A stretch of 18,535 nucleotides of DNA from NCBI GenBank assembly GCA_029063695.1, contig JAIDNR010000353.1:23922-42456 (forward strand), given 5' to 3'. The DNA comes from Ruminococcus sp. (GTDB taxonomy: Bacteria > Bacillota > Clostridia > Oscillospirales > Ruminococcaceae). Of this stretch, positions 7,107 through 13,399 are shown piece by piece. Position 1 is the first letter of the stretch. The number at the start of each line of letters is the position of its first letter. Position numbers and translations under genes: made by a program. The notes under the pieces were generated by a model. That model made no database searches. It was not told where the DNA came from and saw only the letters and a program-made list of their open reading frames with translations.

Positions 7107-8714
7107 GTGTATAAGGCTTTATACCGCAAATGGAGACCGTTGACTTTTGATGATGTCATTTCTCAGCAGCATATCACCGAAACCATCAAAAATCAGCTAA
7201 GAAATGAAAAGACTGCCCATGCATATCTTTTTACGGGTTCTCGTGGTACAGGTAAAACCACCTGTGCAAGAATACTCGCCAAAGCTGTAAACTGTCCGAA
7301 TATGAAAGACGGCAATCCCTGTCTTGAATGCGATATATGCAAAGAAGCCGACGAAGGTTCACTTACTGATATTATTGAAATCGATGCCGCTTCAAACAAT
7401 GGTGTTGAAGATATACGTGATTTGCGTGACGGTGCTGTATATTCACCCGAAAGATGCCGATACAAGATTTACATTATCGATGAAGTCCATATGCTTTCAA
7501 CTTCTGCATTCAATGCACTTCTGAAAATTATGGAAGAACCTCCGCCGTATGTTAAATTCATACTTGCCACAACCGAAATTCATAAAGTCCCTGCCACTGT
7601 TGCATCACGCTGTCAGAGATACGATTTCAGACGTATAAGACAGAATGATATAGCGGACAGGCTCATGTATATTGCATCTCAGGAACATATTGAACTTACT
7701 GAAGATGGTGCTGTACTTATTGCAAAACTCGCCGACGGCGGTATGCGTGATGCTGTATCGCTTCTTGACCAATGTTCCGTATGTGCCGAAAAAATTGATG
7801 CTGATGCGGTTTCACAGACAGCAGGTATTGCAGGACGTGACTTTTTATATGATATTCTTGAATCCGTTGCAGATTTCGATGCACCTAAAGCACTTTCCGT
7901 TACGGCTCAGCTTTATGATATGTCAAAGGATTTGACAAGACTGTGCGAGGAACTCATATTACAGCTCAGAAATGTCATGCTAATTAAGGCTTCACCTGTA
8001 AATGCAGATGATATTATTGCCGTAATGCCCGATGATATGATTCGTCTTAAAAATATTGCCGCAAAATCGGAACTGGACAACATTATGAACTGGCTGTCGC
8101 AGTTTCAGACCTGCCGTGAAAGAATGAGCAGAGTTATGAACAAGCGTGTTGAATTTGAAATGAATCTTATTAAAATATGTGGAAACATTAGACAGAATAA
8201 TGTTACGGCTATTGACAATTCCGAAATTTATAACAAAATCAAAAAATTAGAGGATAAAATAAATTCAGGTTATATCCCCGAACAGAAGAAAGAACATGAA
8301 GTTCTTACTGCATCAAGTCCTGCCGTCGAAAATGAACCTGTTCCGAACGTAAAAGTTGATATAAAGAACGTCAAGGAAGAAGAACTTGAACCCTGTTCAC
8401 GCTGGGACGAAATTATGCAAGAATTCCGCAGAATAAATCCCGCTGTTGCAGGAAGTTTAGAGGGTTCACGTGCTTCAACACTCGGAAATGTACTGTTTAT
8501 TTTTACTCCGAACAGATTTTTTATGTCGCTTTTCAAAGGCAGTAAGGACAATGCAATATCCCTCAGCAAGGCGATATATACTGTTCTCGGACAGAAATAC
8601 AGAATTACTGCACGCTGTATAACATCTGTCGAAGAAACAAAGTCAATGGCGGAGCAGATGATTCAAAAGGCAATTAACAGCAGTATCGAAACGGCTGTTG
8701 ATAATAATAACTAA
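7107..8714 (+). CDS. dnaX: DNA polymerase III subunit gamma/tau (clamp loader)
   Basis: The ATPase of the replicative clamp loader that opens the sliding clamp; 535 residues. The start is GTG 7107, with AAAGGAG (7092-7098) 8 bases upstream and the family opening YKALYRKWRP. An in-frame start at 7032 lies inside the SRP RNA and is rejected. Visible are the Walker A motif GSRGTGKTT (44-52), the four-cysteine zinc site (C63, C72, C75, C78), Walker B with DEVH (about 125), and the sensor region with SRC (about 167). A variable linker from about residue 375 leads to a C-terminal domain of about 130 residues that would contact the polymerase. It heads a dnaX-ybaB-recR operon, in the Firmicutes order. 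An A6 tract at 8241-8246 is discussed as a possible slip site. Confidence 0.96.
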   Translation: MYKALYRKWRPLTFDDVISQQHITETIKNQLRNEKTAHAYLFTGSRGTGKTTCARILAKAVNCPNMKDGNPCLECDICKEADEGSLTDIIEIDAASNNGVEDIRDLRDGAVYSPERCRYKIYIIDEVHMLSTSAFNALLKIMEEPPPYVKFILATTEIHKVPATVASRCQRYDFRRIRQNDIADRLMYIASQEHIELTEDGAVLIAKLADGGMRDAVSLLDQCSVCAEKIDADAVSQTAGIAGRDFLYDILESVADFDAPKALSVTAQLYDMSKDLTRLCEELILQLRNVMLIKASPVNADDIIAVMPDDMIRLKNIAAKSELDNIMNWLSQFQTCRERMSRVMNKRVEFEMNLIKICGNIRQNNVTAIDNSEIYNKIKKLEDKINSGYIPEQKKEHEVLTASSPAVENEPVPNVKVDIKNVKEEELEPCSRWDEIMQEFRRINPAVAGSLEGSRASTLGNVLFIFTPNRFFMSLFKGSKDNAISLSKAIYTVLGQKYRITARCITSVEETKSMAEQMIQKAINSSIETAVDNNN

Positions 8715-8760
8715 GGCTTTTTCGCCTATAATACTATTTCAAAAAAGGAGATTTTTTAAA

Positions 8761-9105
8761 ATGAAAGCAAGAATACCAAAGGGTGCAGGCGGTGCACAGA
8801 ATATGAATCAGGTTATCAAGCAGGCTCAGAGAATGCAGGACCAGATTACTGAACTTCAGGAAGAAATTGAAGCACGTGACTTCTCGGCTACAGCAGGCGG
8901 CGGTGCTGTTGAAGTTGTACTCACAGGCAAGAAAACTATCAAGTCCCTTACTCTCAAGCCGGAAATCGTTGACCCTGAAGATATTGAAATGCTACAGGAT
9001 TTGATTATCAGTGCCGTTAATGAGGCTATAAACAATATCGAGGCTGAAACAGAAGTTGAAATGGGCAAGATTACAGGCGGAGTTTCACTTCCGGGATTGT
9101 TTTAA
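8761..9105 (+). CDS. ybaB: YbaB/EbfC family nucleoid-associated protein
   Basis: A small DNA-binding protein of 114 residues, a dimer in known relatives, associated with the nucleoid and with recombination repair. It shows the family pattern: a Gln/Met-rich first helix (NQVIKQAQRMQDQITELQEE), the AGGGAVEVVLTGKK hairpin, LKPEIVDPEDIEMLQDLI, and the NEAINNIEAETEVEMGKITGG helix ending in LPGLF. AAAAGGAG ends at 8750, 10 bases before ATG 8761; an in-frame start at 8698 would overlap dnaX and lacks a site. The stop codon overlaps the recR start by one base (TAATG), so the two are translationally coupled. Confidence 0.94.
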   Translation: MKARIPKGAGGAQNMNQVIKQAQRMQDQITELQEEIEARDFSATAGGGAVEVVLTGKKTIKSLTLKPEIVDPEDIEMLQDLIISAVNEAINNIEAETEVEMGKITGGVSLPGLF

Positions 9106-9707
9106 TGGCTGACCATAATGCACTTCCGCTTGTTATACTTGCGGAAAAATTTGCATCTCTTCCCGGAATCGGCATGAAATCGGCTCAGCGGCTTGCTTAT
9201 CACGTCATGTCAATGGATTTGCAGTCCGTTGAGGACTTCGCACAGGCTCTTATTGATGCAAAAAAAAACGTGAAATGCTGTTCGGTCTGCCAGAATCTAA
9301 CCGAAAAAGACGTATGCCCGATTTGCAGTGACGCAGACAGAAAACATAATATTATATGCGTTGTCGAAAATCCCAAAGACGTTACAGCTTTTGAGCGTAC
9401 AAGGGAATACGGCGGTGTGTATCATGTACTTCATGGACTTATATCGCCTATGGACAACATAACTCCCGATAAGCTCCGTATAAAGGAACTTATTTCAAGA
9501 ATTTCCAGAGGTGGTGTTGATGAAGTTATAATGGCGACAAATCCGACTGTTGAGGGCGACGCTACTGCACTCTATATTGCAGGACTGCTCAAACCGTTGG
9601 GAATCAAGGTATCACGTCTTGCGTTCGGTTTACCTGTTGGCGGTATGCTTGAATATGCGGACGAAGTGACTTTATTCAAGGCACTCGAAAACAGAAATGA
9701 TATGTAA
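9105..9707 (+). CDS. recR: Recombination mediator protein RecR
   Basis: RecR works with RecO and RecF to load RecA onto single-stranded gaps during DNA repair. Length is the usual 200 residues. A helix-hairpin-helix lies at about 17-35 (LPGIGMKSAQRLAYHVM). A C4 zinc finger uses C59, C62, C71 and C74. A Toprim domain spans about 82-177, beginning IICVVENPKDVTAFERT, with the HGLISPMDNI segment and the C-terminal ASRLAFGLPVGG-like block typical of RecR. ATG 9105 overlaps the ybaB stop by one base and is the only plausible start. A hairpin terminator follows directly at 9711-9736, which closes the dnaX operon. Confidence 0.96.
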   Translation: MADHNALPLVILAEKFASLPGIGMKSAQRLAYHVMSMDLQSVEDFAQALIDAKKNVKCCSVCQNLTEKDVCPICSDADRKHNIICVVENPKDVTAFERTREYGGVYHVLHGLISPMDNITPDKLRIKELISRISRGGVDEVIMATNPTVEGDATALYIAGLLKPLGIKVSRLAFGLPVGGMLEYADEVTLFKALENRNDM

Positions 9708-9710
9708 ATA

Positions 9711-9736
9711 AAGCTGACTTTTATAGTCAGCTTTTT
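9711..9736 (+). terminator. Terminator of the dnaX-ybaB-recR operon
   Basis: An 8-bp perfect stem (9711-9718 with 9726-9733), 7-base loop and five T (9732-9736). Confidence 0.85.
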
Positions 9737-9757
9737 CATAAATATGAGGTAAATTTT

Positions 9758-9982
9758 ATGGATAATGTTGTATATGAGGAATATTCAGCAGATAGGAAAT
9801 ACAGATTTGTTGTCTGTAAATGGGGAAAGCTTTATAAAGTGTGGATTGAAAATAAAGTAACTGACGAGTATATAGGCGATGAATGGTTTGAATACTGTCC
9901 GATTGCCGACTATATGCACATTACCGATACACTTGAAAGGGCTGTTGAAATCGGAAAGGAAAATCTGCATTGCTTTATATGA
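9758..9982 (+). CDS. Small hypothetical protein (74 residues)
   Basis: I do not recognise this gene. GAGG lies about 8 bases before ATG 9758, and a terminator hairpin follows at 9996-10018, so it looks like a real single-gene unit. The product is soluble and acidic, rich in Tyr, Glu and Trp: strands with KYRFVVCKWGKLYKVWIENK are followed by a stretch with CPIADYMHITDTLERAVEIGKENL that should form a helix. There is no signal peptide, membrane segment or metal motif. The fold looks like a small alpha/beta domain of an accessory protein family; no role can be inferred from neighbours, which are also unknown. Confidence 0.65.
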   Translation: MDNVVYEEYSADRKYRFVVCKWGKLYKVWIENKVTDEYIGDEWFEYCPIADYMHITDTLERAVEIGKENLHCFI

Positions 9983-9995
9983 GATGAAAAAATTT

Positions 9996-10018
9996 GCTGT
10001 TTGTTTAAACAGCTTTTT
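9996..10018 (+). terminator. Hairpin terminator after the 74-residue gene
   Basis: A 7-bp perfect stem (9996-10002 with 10007-10013) with a GTTT loop, followed by five T (10014-10018). Confidence 0.75.
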
Positions 10019-10036
10019 ATTAAAGGGGATTTCATT

Positions 10037-10249
10037 ATGTTTACTGGTTTAACTATTATGTCCAAAGGCTGCAAACCTGTTGAACTTACCAAAGAAGAGA
10101 CTTCGATGATTAAAAAAATCAACGGCTACAGAAGAAAGGCTGTAATATATTTTCTTGCGGTGGTATGTTTCGTGTTCGATACAATTGCACTGTTATTTGA
10201 GGGCATATTGATATTGTTCACTTTATATTTTTTGTTCTGCTTGCACTGA
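10037..10249 (+). CDS. 5' part of a frameshifted two-helix membrane protein
   Basis: ATG 10037 has AAAGGGG eight bases upstream; a start at 10001 in the same frame lies inside the terminator hairpin and is rejected. The frame gives a cytoplasmic segment of about 35 residues (PVELTKEETSMIKKINGYRRK), a first transmembrane helix (AVIYFLAVVCFVFDTIALLF) and the beginning of a second (GILILFTLYFL), then stops at 10247-10249 after 70 residues. The -1 frame is open across this stop and carries on as the rest of helix two plus a soluble domain. The change fits exactly at 10228-10234 (T TTT TTG in the zero frame). A lost T from a T7 run, an assembly error, or true -1 slippage would all explain it. The family is not recognised. 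Confidence 0.6.
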   Translation: MFTGLTIMSKGCKPVELTKEETSMIKKINGYRRKAVIYFLAVVCFVFDTIALLFEGILILFTLYFLFCLH

Positions 10250-10566
10250 TTTTCGCTAAAATATTTTACAGTCATATCCACCAGAAAATCGAATATGCGT
10301 ACTATGGGACTGTAACTAAAAAAGAAGTGCGGTACGATATGAGCGACAGATTTACTCCGACTGTAACTGACTACTCAAAGACAGTACCGCAGAAAACAAA
10401 GGAGAACAATGTTGAATACAACTTCATTTCCGTGATAATAGACGGCGTTGAGATTGACAATATATGCTGTAATCGTTATTTTTCCAAAAAAATTGAAGTT
10501 GGAAGTGAGGTTATTATTGCAAATGGCTATAATCATTATGATGAGCCGACGATATACAAGAAATAA
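10201..10566 (+). pseudogene. 3' part of the frameshifted two-helix membrane protein
   Basis: This frame is open from 10201 and has no ribosome binding site; its first GTG (10327) and ATG (10339) lack one. Joined to the upstream frame at the T6 run it completes the second helix (VLLALIFAKIFYSH) and then a soluble domain of about 100 residues containing YYGTVTKKEV, NNVEYNFISVIIDGVEI and GSEVIIANGYNHYDEPTIY, which reads as a compact beta-rich domain. The combined product would be about 176 residues: short cytoplasmic N-terminus, two helices, then the beta domain on the cytoplasmic side. The sensible composition down to the stop, and a terminator right after it, indicate a real gene end. Function is unknown. 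Whether this is a pseudogene, an error or a recoded gene cannot be told from sequence alone. Confidence 0.6.
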
Positions 10567-10588
10567 AGCTCCTGTTCAGGAGCTTTTT
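10567..10588. terminator. Hairpin terminator after the frameshifted gene
   Basis: A 7-bp perfect stem (10567-10573 with 10578-10584), GTTC loop and five T to 10588. On the minus strand a TTTATTT tract follows the same stem, so it may also end the convergent anti-sigma-like gene. Confidence 0.8.
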
Positions 10589-10601
10589 GGAACATATTTT
10601 C

Positions 10602-11192
10602 TTACGTTTCAAAAAAAGTTTCCCAGTTTCCATTGATTTCCAATGGCTGATCTGCTTTTTTTGAACCAATAAAAGAGTTAATTGTAAGTTTATATTCTGT
10701 GTCAGTTGTTGCATTGAAATCAACTGCAATATCTACAGTATTTTCATTTATAACTGCATAATCAAACTGAATATCTACTGTAACTGAATTATCAGAAAGA
10801 TTTGTCAGTGAGAAATCATAAGGTTTCATCTCGTCCAATACTAAGTATGGAAAAGAATTTGACTTCAACAGATTTAAAGTGATGTGCAGTATTCCGTCAG
10901 AATAGTCCGATGTTACTTCAATTTCGTCTGTAGCGTTTTCGTATGTCTGTCCGATAACAGTTCCGCTAATTGTAGTTTTATCTTTGAAAAAACCACCCTC
11001 AACTGCCATATATGTACCTGCACTAACACAAGCAATAACAGCAGGTATAATAACAGCAACAGTCCATCTTGGGATTTTCTTCCCCTTTTTCACTGATTTT
11101 GAATATTCAGTAATCATTTTATTATTCAGCTCCTCTCTTATTTCCGGAGAAAAATTTAACGATTTTCTGATAATTTCATCAATATCCATCAT
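10602..11192 (-). CDS. Membrane anti-sigma-factor-like protein
   Basis: A 196-residue protein with one transmembrane helix (about 43-63). The N-terminal 40 residues are cytoplasmic and charged (MMDIDEIIRKSLNFSPEIRE), the place where an anti-sigma protein would hold its sigma factor. Outside lies a domain of about 130 residues, probably a beta sandwich, opening with FFKDKTTISGTVIGQTYENATDEIEV, a pattern I associate with clostridial anti-sigma partners of this kind. There is no HxxxCxxC zinc motif, so it is not a ZAS-type factor. It starts 14 bases inside the end of the sigma gene (ATG 11192, GGAGG 9 bases upstream), which supports a sigma/anti-sigma pair. The assignment rests on layout and context more than on a diagnostic motif. 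Confidence 0.7.
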   Translation of the reverse strand: MMDIDEIIRKSLNFSPEIREELNNKMITEYSKSVKKGKKIPRWTVAVIIPAVIACVSAGTYMAVEGGFFKDKTTISGTVIGQTYENATDEIEVTSDYSDGILHITLNLLKSNSFPYLVLDEMKPYDFSLTNLSDNSVTVDIQFDYAVINENTVDIAVDFNATTDTEYKLTINSFIGSKKADQPLEINGNWETFFET

Positions 11193-11712
11193 AACCCTTT
11201 TCCTCCATTTCTTTTTTTATTATAGCCCTTGCCCTGTTAAGTCTGCTTTTTACTGTTCCTTTCGGGATTTTAAGATTACAGGAAATCTGCTCTATACTCA
11301 TATCGACAAAATAGAACATATAGACTACAATACGGAATTTATCAGAAAGATTATCAACAGCCTGTCTTACAGCAGACTTTATATCATTTTCCAGAAAATC
11401 AGCTTCTATATCCTGTTCTGATTTTATACTGTCAATAATTTCATTGTCATAAACAATGGAATTATTCATCTTTTTTCTGATCTCGTTTTTGTAAAGTCTT
11501 ACAGCAATTCCTATGATATAATTTCTTGCAGACTTATAGGAATCCTCATCTGAACCCTTACAATTGATTTTACAAATCATTGAAAATGCCTTTAAAACAG
11601 CCATCTCATACAAATCTTCGGCTAAATCTGTACTTCCGGTCAAATGACAGCAAAAACCAAATATAAAGTTACCATGCTGTTTAAGCAGTATTTCAAATTG
11701 CGTGACAGTCAC
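11179..11712 (-). CDS. ECF-type RNA polymerase sigma factor
   Basis: A 177-residue sigma-70 family protein with only regions 2 and 4. Region 2 (about 5-75) includes LAEDLYEMAVLKAFSMI, the core-binding and -10-reading part. Region 4 (about 115-165) includes LSDKFRIVVYMFYFVDMSIEQI followed by the helix-turn-helix LKIPKGTVKSRLNRARAIIKK, which reads the -35 element. The start is GTG 11712, with AAAGGAGG 8 bases upstream (11721-11728). The next gene overlaps its end by 14 bases and looks like its membrane anti-sigma factor. A GGAACTT element upstream (11758-11764) could be an autoregulated -35. The region 2 acidic DLYE motif is a little weaker than usual, but the family call is secure; the signal it answers is unknown. 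Confidence 0.9.
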   Translation of the reverse strand: MTVTQFEILLKQHGNFIFGFCCHLTGSTDLAEDLYEMAVLKAFSMICKINCKGSDEDSYKSARNYIIGIAVRLYKNEIRKKMNNSIVYDNEIIDSIKSEQDIEADFLENDIKSAVRQAVDNLSDKFRIVVYMFYFVDMSIEQISCNLKIPKGTVKSRLNRARAIIKKEMEEKGYDGY

Positions 11713-11735
11713 TGTTTTAACCTCCTTTCTATTTA

Positions 11736-11764
11736 CATATTGTCATTAAACAGAAAAAAGTTCC
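11736..11764 (-). promoter_or_regulatory. Candidate ECF-dependent promoter of the sigma operon
   Basis: On the minus strand GGAACTT (11764-11758) matches the GGAAC core used as the -35 by many ECF sigma factors. About 16 bases downstream lies AATATG, a weak -10. The ribosome binding site follows at 11728-11721. Self-regulation would fit the family, but one site is thin evidence. Confidence 0.3.
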
Positions 11765-11860
11765 ATAAAAAAATAAAAACCTGCCCACATAGAACGTTAC
11801 ACTTGTCTTTTCGGCAGATTATGTCCGAAAATCCGTACATCATTTCTATGTGGACGGGTT
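11765..11860 (-). terminator. Large branched terminator-like inverted repeat after the glycan export operon
   Basis: Arms 11778-11794 and 11844-11860 pair over 17 positions with one mismatch and one G-T pair. The 49 bases between them hold a second perfect 7-bp stem (11808-11814 with 11825-11831). Reading on the minus strand, the outer stem starts right after the stop codon of the ABC ATPase gene (11862) and ends in a T-rich tract (TTTTTATTTTTTT, 11777-11765). It can serve as that operon's terminator, but the size and inner stem are more than a terminator needs. Confidence 0.65.
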
Positions 11861-11861
11861 C

Positions 11862-12599
11862 TTATTTTTTCTTGAGAAATACTTCATACTTGTCACAAAT
11901 TTCTTCTGTCTCACCAAAATCAACCTGTCTGCCCTTATCAAGCCATAATACTTTAGTTGCCATACGTCTTATCTGTGCGAGAGAGTGCGATACAAGGAGT
12001 GTTGTTGCACCACTGCTTATAATTTCAAGCATCTTTTTTTCACTTTTCTGACGGAATGCACCGTCGCCAACTGAAAGCACCTCATCAAGTATTAGTATTT
12101 CAGGCTTTACAAGACAGGCAATTGAAAATGCAAGTCTGGATTTCATGCCTGATGATAAATGCGAGAATTTTCTGTCCTCAAATTCCTTGAGTTCAGCAAA
12201 TTCAATAATGCTTTCATAAGTTTCATTCATGAAATCACGGGTATAGCCCAGCATTGCACCTCTTAAAAAAGTATTTTCCTTTACAGTCAAATCACCGTCA
12301 AATCCTGTACCCAGTTCAAGAAGGGAGGCTATATTTCCACGTACTGCCATAGTTCCTTTTGTGGGACGCATTATTCCTGAAATTACTTTGCAGAGTGTTG
12401 ATTTTCCTGCACCGTTAGTGCCGACAATTCCCAGAAGTTCACCTTCTTCAATAGAAAAATTTATATCATTCAGAGCTGAAAATTCTTTTTGTGTGTAAGT
12501 TCCTTTCAGTTTCTGGATTATTACATCTTTCAGTCCGATATTTGAGAAGTCACCTACAATATACGAAACAGAGATGTTATTAAGTTCGATTTTTTTCAT
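11862..12599 (-). CDS. Polysaccharide ABC transporter ATP-binding protein (Wzt/TagH/KpsT type)
   Basis: The ATPase of a glycan exporter; 245 residues. Motifs are complete: Walker A GTNGAGKST (60-68), signature LSSGM (148-152), Walker B ILILDEV (168-174) and the switch histidine H205. The N-terminal 50 residues before the Walker A, with the segment SNIGLKDVIIQKLKG, and the LLELGTGFDGDLTVKEN block are hallmarks of the Wzt, TagH and KpsT subfamily, not of drug or nutrient importers. It has no C-terminal carbohydrate-recognition domain, so export should not depend on a capped chain end as in E. coli O9a. ATG 12599 lies 11 bases after the permease gene. It is the last gene of the operon. Confidence 0.93.
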   Translation of the reverse strand: MKKIELNNISVSYIVGDFSNIGLKDVIIQKLKGTYTQKEFSALNDINFSIEEGELLGIVGTNGAGKSTLCKVISGIMRPTKGTMAVRGNIASLLELGTGFDGDLTVKENTFLRGAMLGYTRDFMNETYESIIEFAELKEFEDRKFSHLSSGMKSRLAFSIACLVKPEILILDEVLSVGDGAFRQKSEKKMLEIISSGATTLLVSHSLAQIRRMATKVLWLDKGRQVDFGETEEICDKYEVFLKKK

Positions 12600-12610
12600 A
12601 AAACCTCCGT

Positions 12611-13390
12611 TTACATATAATACATGAATTTATAGTTGTATTTTTTATAAATCAATGCCCCTATTCCAAGTGCAAGGACAGCGTACAGCAGACATAATGC
12701 GTGTACTTTCCAACTCGGTATTATTCCGTTTATGACAATCTGCCTGAAATACGTAATATAAGTATACAGCGGATTGAGATAGAATAACTTCTGCACCTGC
12801 GGAGAATACGTGTCCGTATAGTAGAAAATAGCCGAAAGATACATAAGCATAAGCGTGAATATATCATAAAGATACTGTATATCCTTGAATATTACAAACA
12901 TTGCCGACAGAATGAATCCGCACCCGATATTGAATAAAATAAGACATAAAACAGGGTATATCAGCATGAAAAAGCTGAAATGAAATTCTATACCGTCCAC
13001 AAGGGCAAATATAAAGAATATCAGCAGTGTGAGTACATAATTGATAACAGAAGCGACGTTCTTTGAAAGCAGAAACATATATTTCGGCAGATTTATTTTT
13101 GTTATAATTCCTGCATTCTGCATAAGAGAGTTCATACCTCCTGTTGTGGAGTCTTTGAAAAAAGCATATGTCAAATTTCCCGCAAAGAGATATATAGTAT
13201 AATGAGGCTTGTCCCTGCCGAAGAAACTGGTGAAAACGATACTCATAACAAGTAACTGCATAAGAGGAGAAATAAGACTCCAGAGCATTCCAAGTACGGT
13301 ACGCTTGTACTTTTTCTTGAAATCACGCTTTACAAGTTCTTCAAAAAGAAACTGATTTTTCTTGATTTTTGAAACTATATTCTGAAACAT
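12611..13390 (-). CDS. Polysaccharide ABC-2 transporter permease (Wzm/TagG type)
   Basis: The membrane half of the glycan exporter; 259 residues with about six transmembrane helices. The N-terminus carries the family's amphipathic segment with FLFEELVKRDFKKKYKRTVLGMLWSLISPL just before the first helix. Later the conserved YLFAGNLTYAFFKD, a helix-rich middle and the FYLNPLYTYITYFRQIVINGIIPSW segment (periplasm-facing turn in known relatives) are all typical of ABC-2 glycan permeases. GAGG lies 7 bases before ATG 13390. It sits 9 bases after the glycosyltransferase gene and 11 bases before its ATPase partner. Together they would flip a lipid-linked glycan, whose structure cannot be told, to the outside. 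Confidence 0.93.
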   Translation of the reverse strand: MFQNIVSKIKKNQFLFEELVKRDFKKKYKRTVLGMLWSLISPLMQLLVMSIVFTSFFGRDKPHYTIYLFAGNLTYAFFKDSTTGGMNSLMQNAGIITKINLPKYMFLLSKNVASVINYVLTLLIFFIFALVDGIEFHFSFFMLIYPVLCLILFNIGCGFILSAMFVIFKDIQYLYDIFTLMLMYLSAIFYYTDTYSPQVQKLFYLNPLYTYITYFRQIVINGIIPSWKVHALCLLYAVLALGIGALIYKKYNYKFMYYM

Positions 13391-13399
13391 CTTTACACC

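Noticed and set aside
10327..10566. A separate small gene starting at GTG 10327
   Set aside because: No ribosome binding site precedes it, and the open frame extends upstream to complete a membrane helix from the previous gene.
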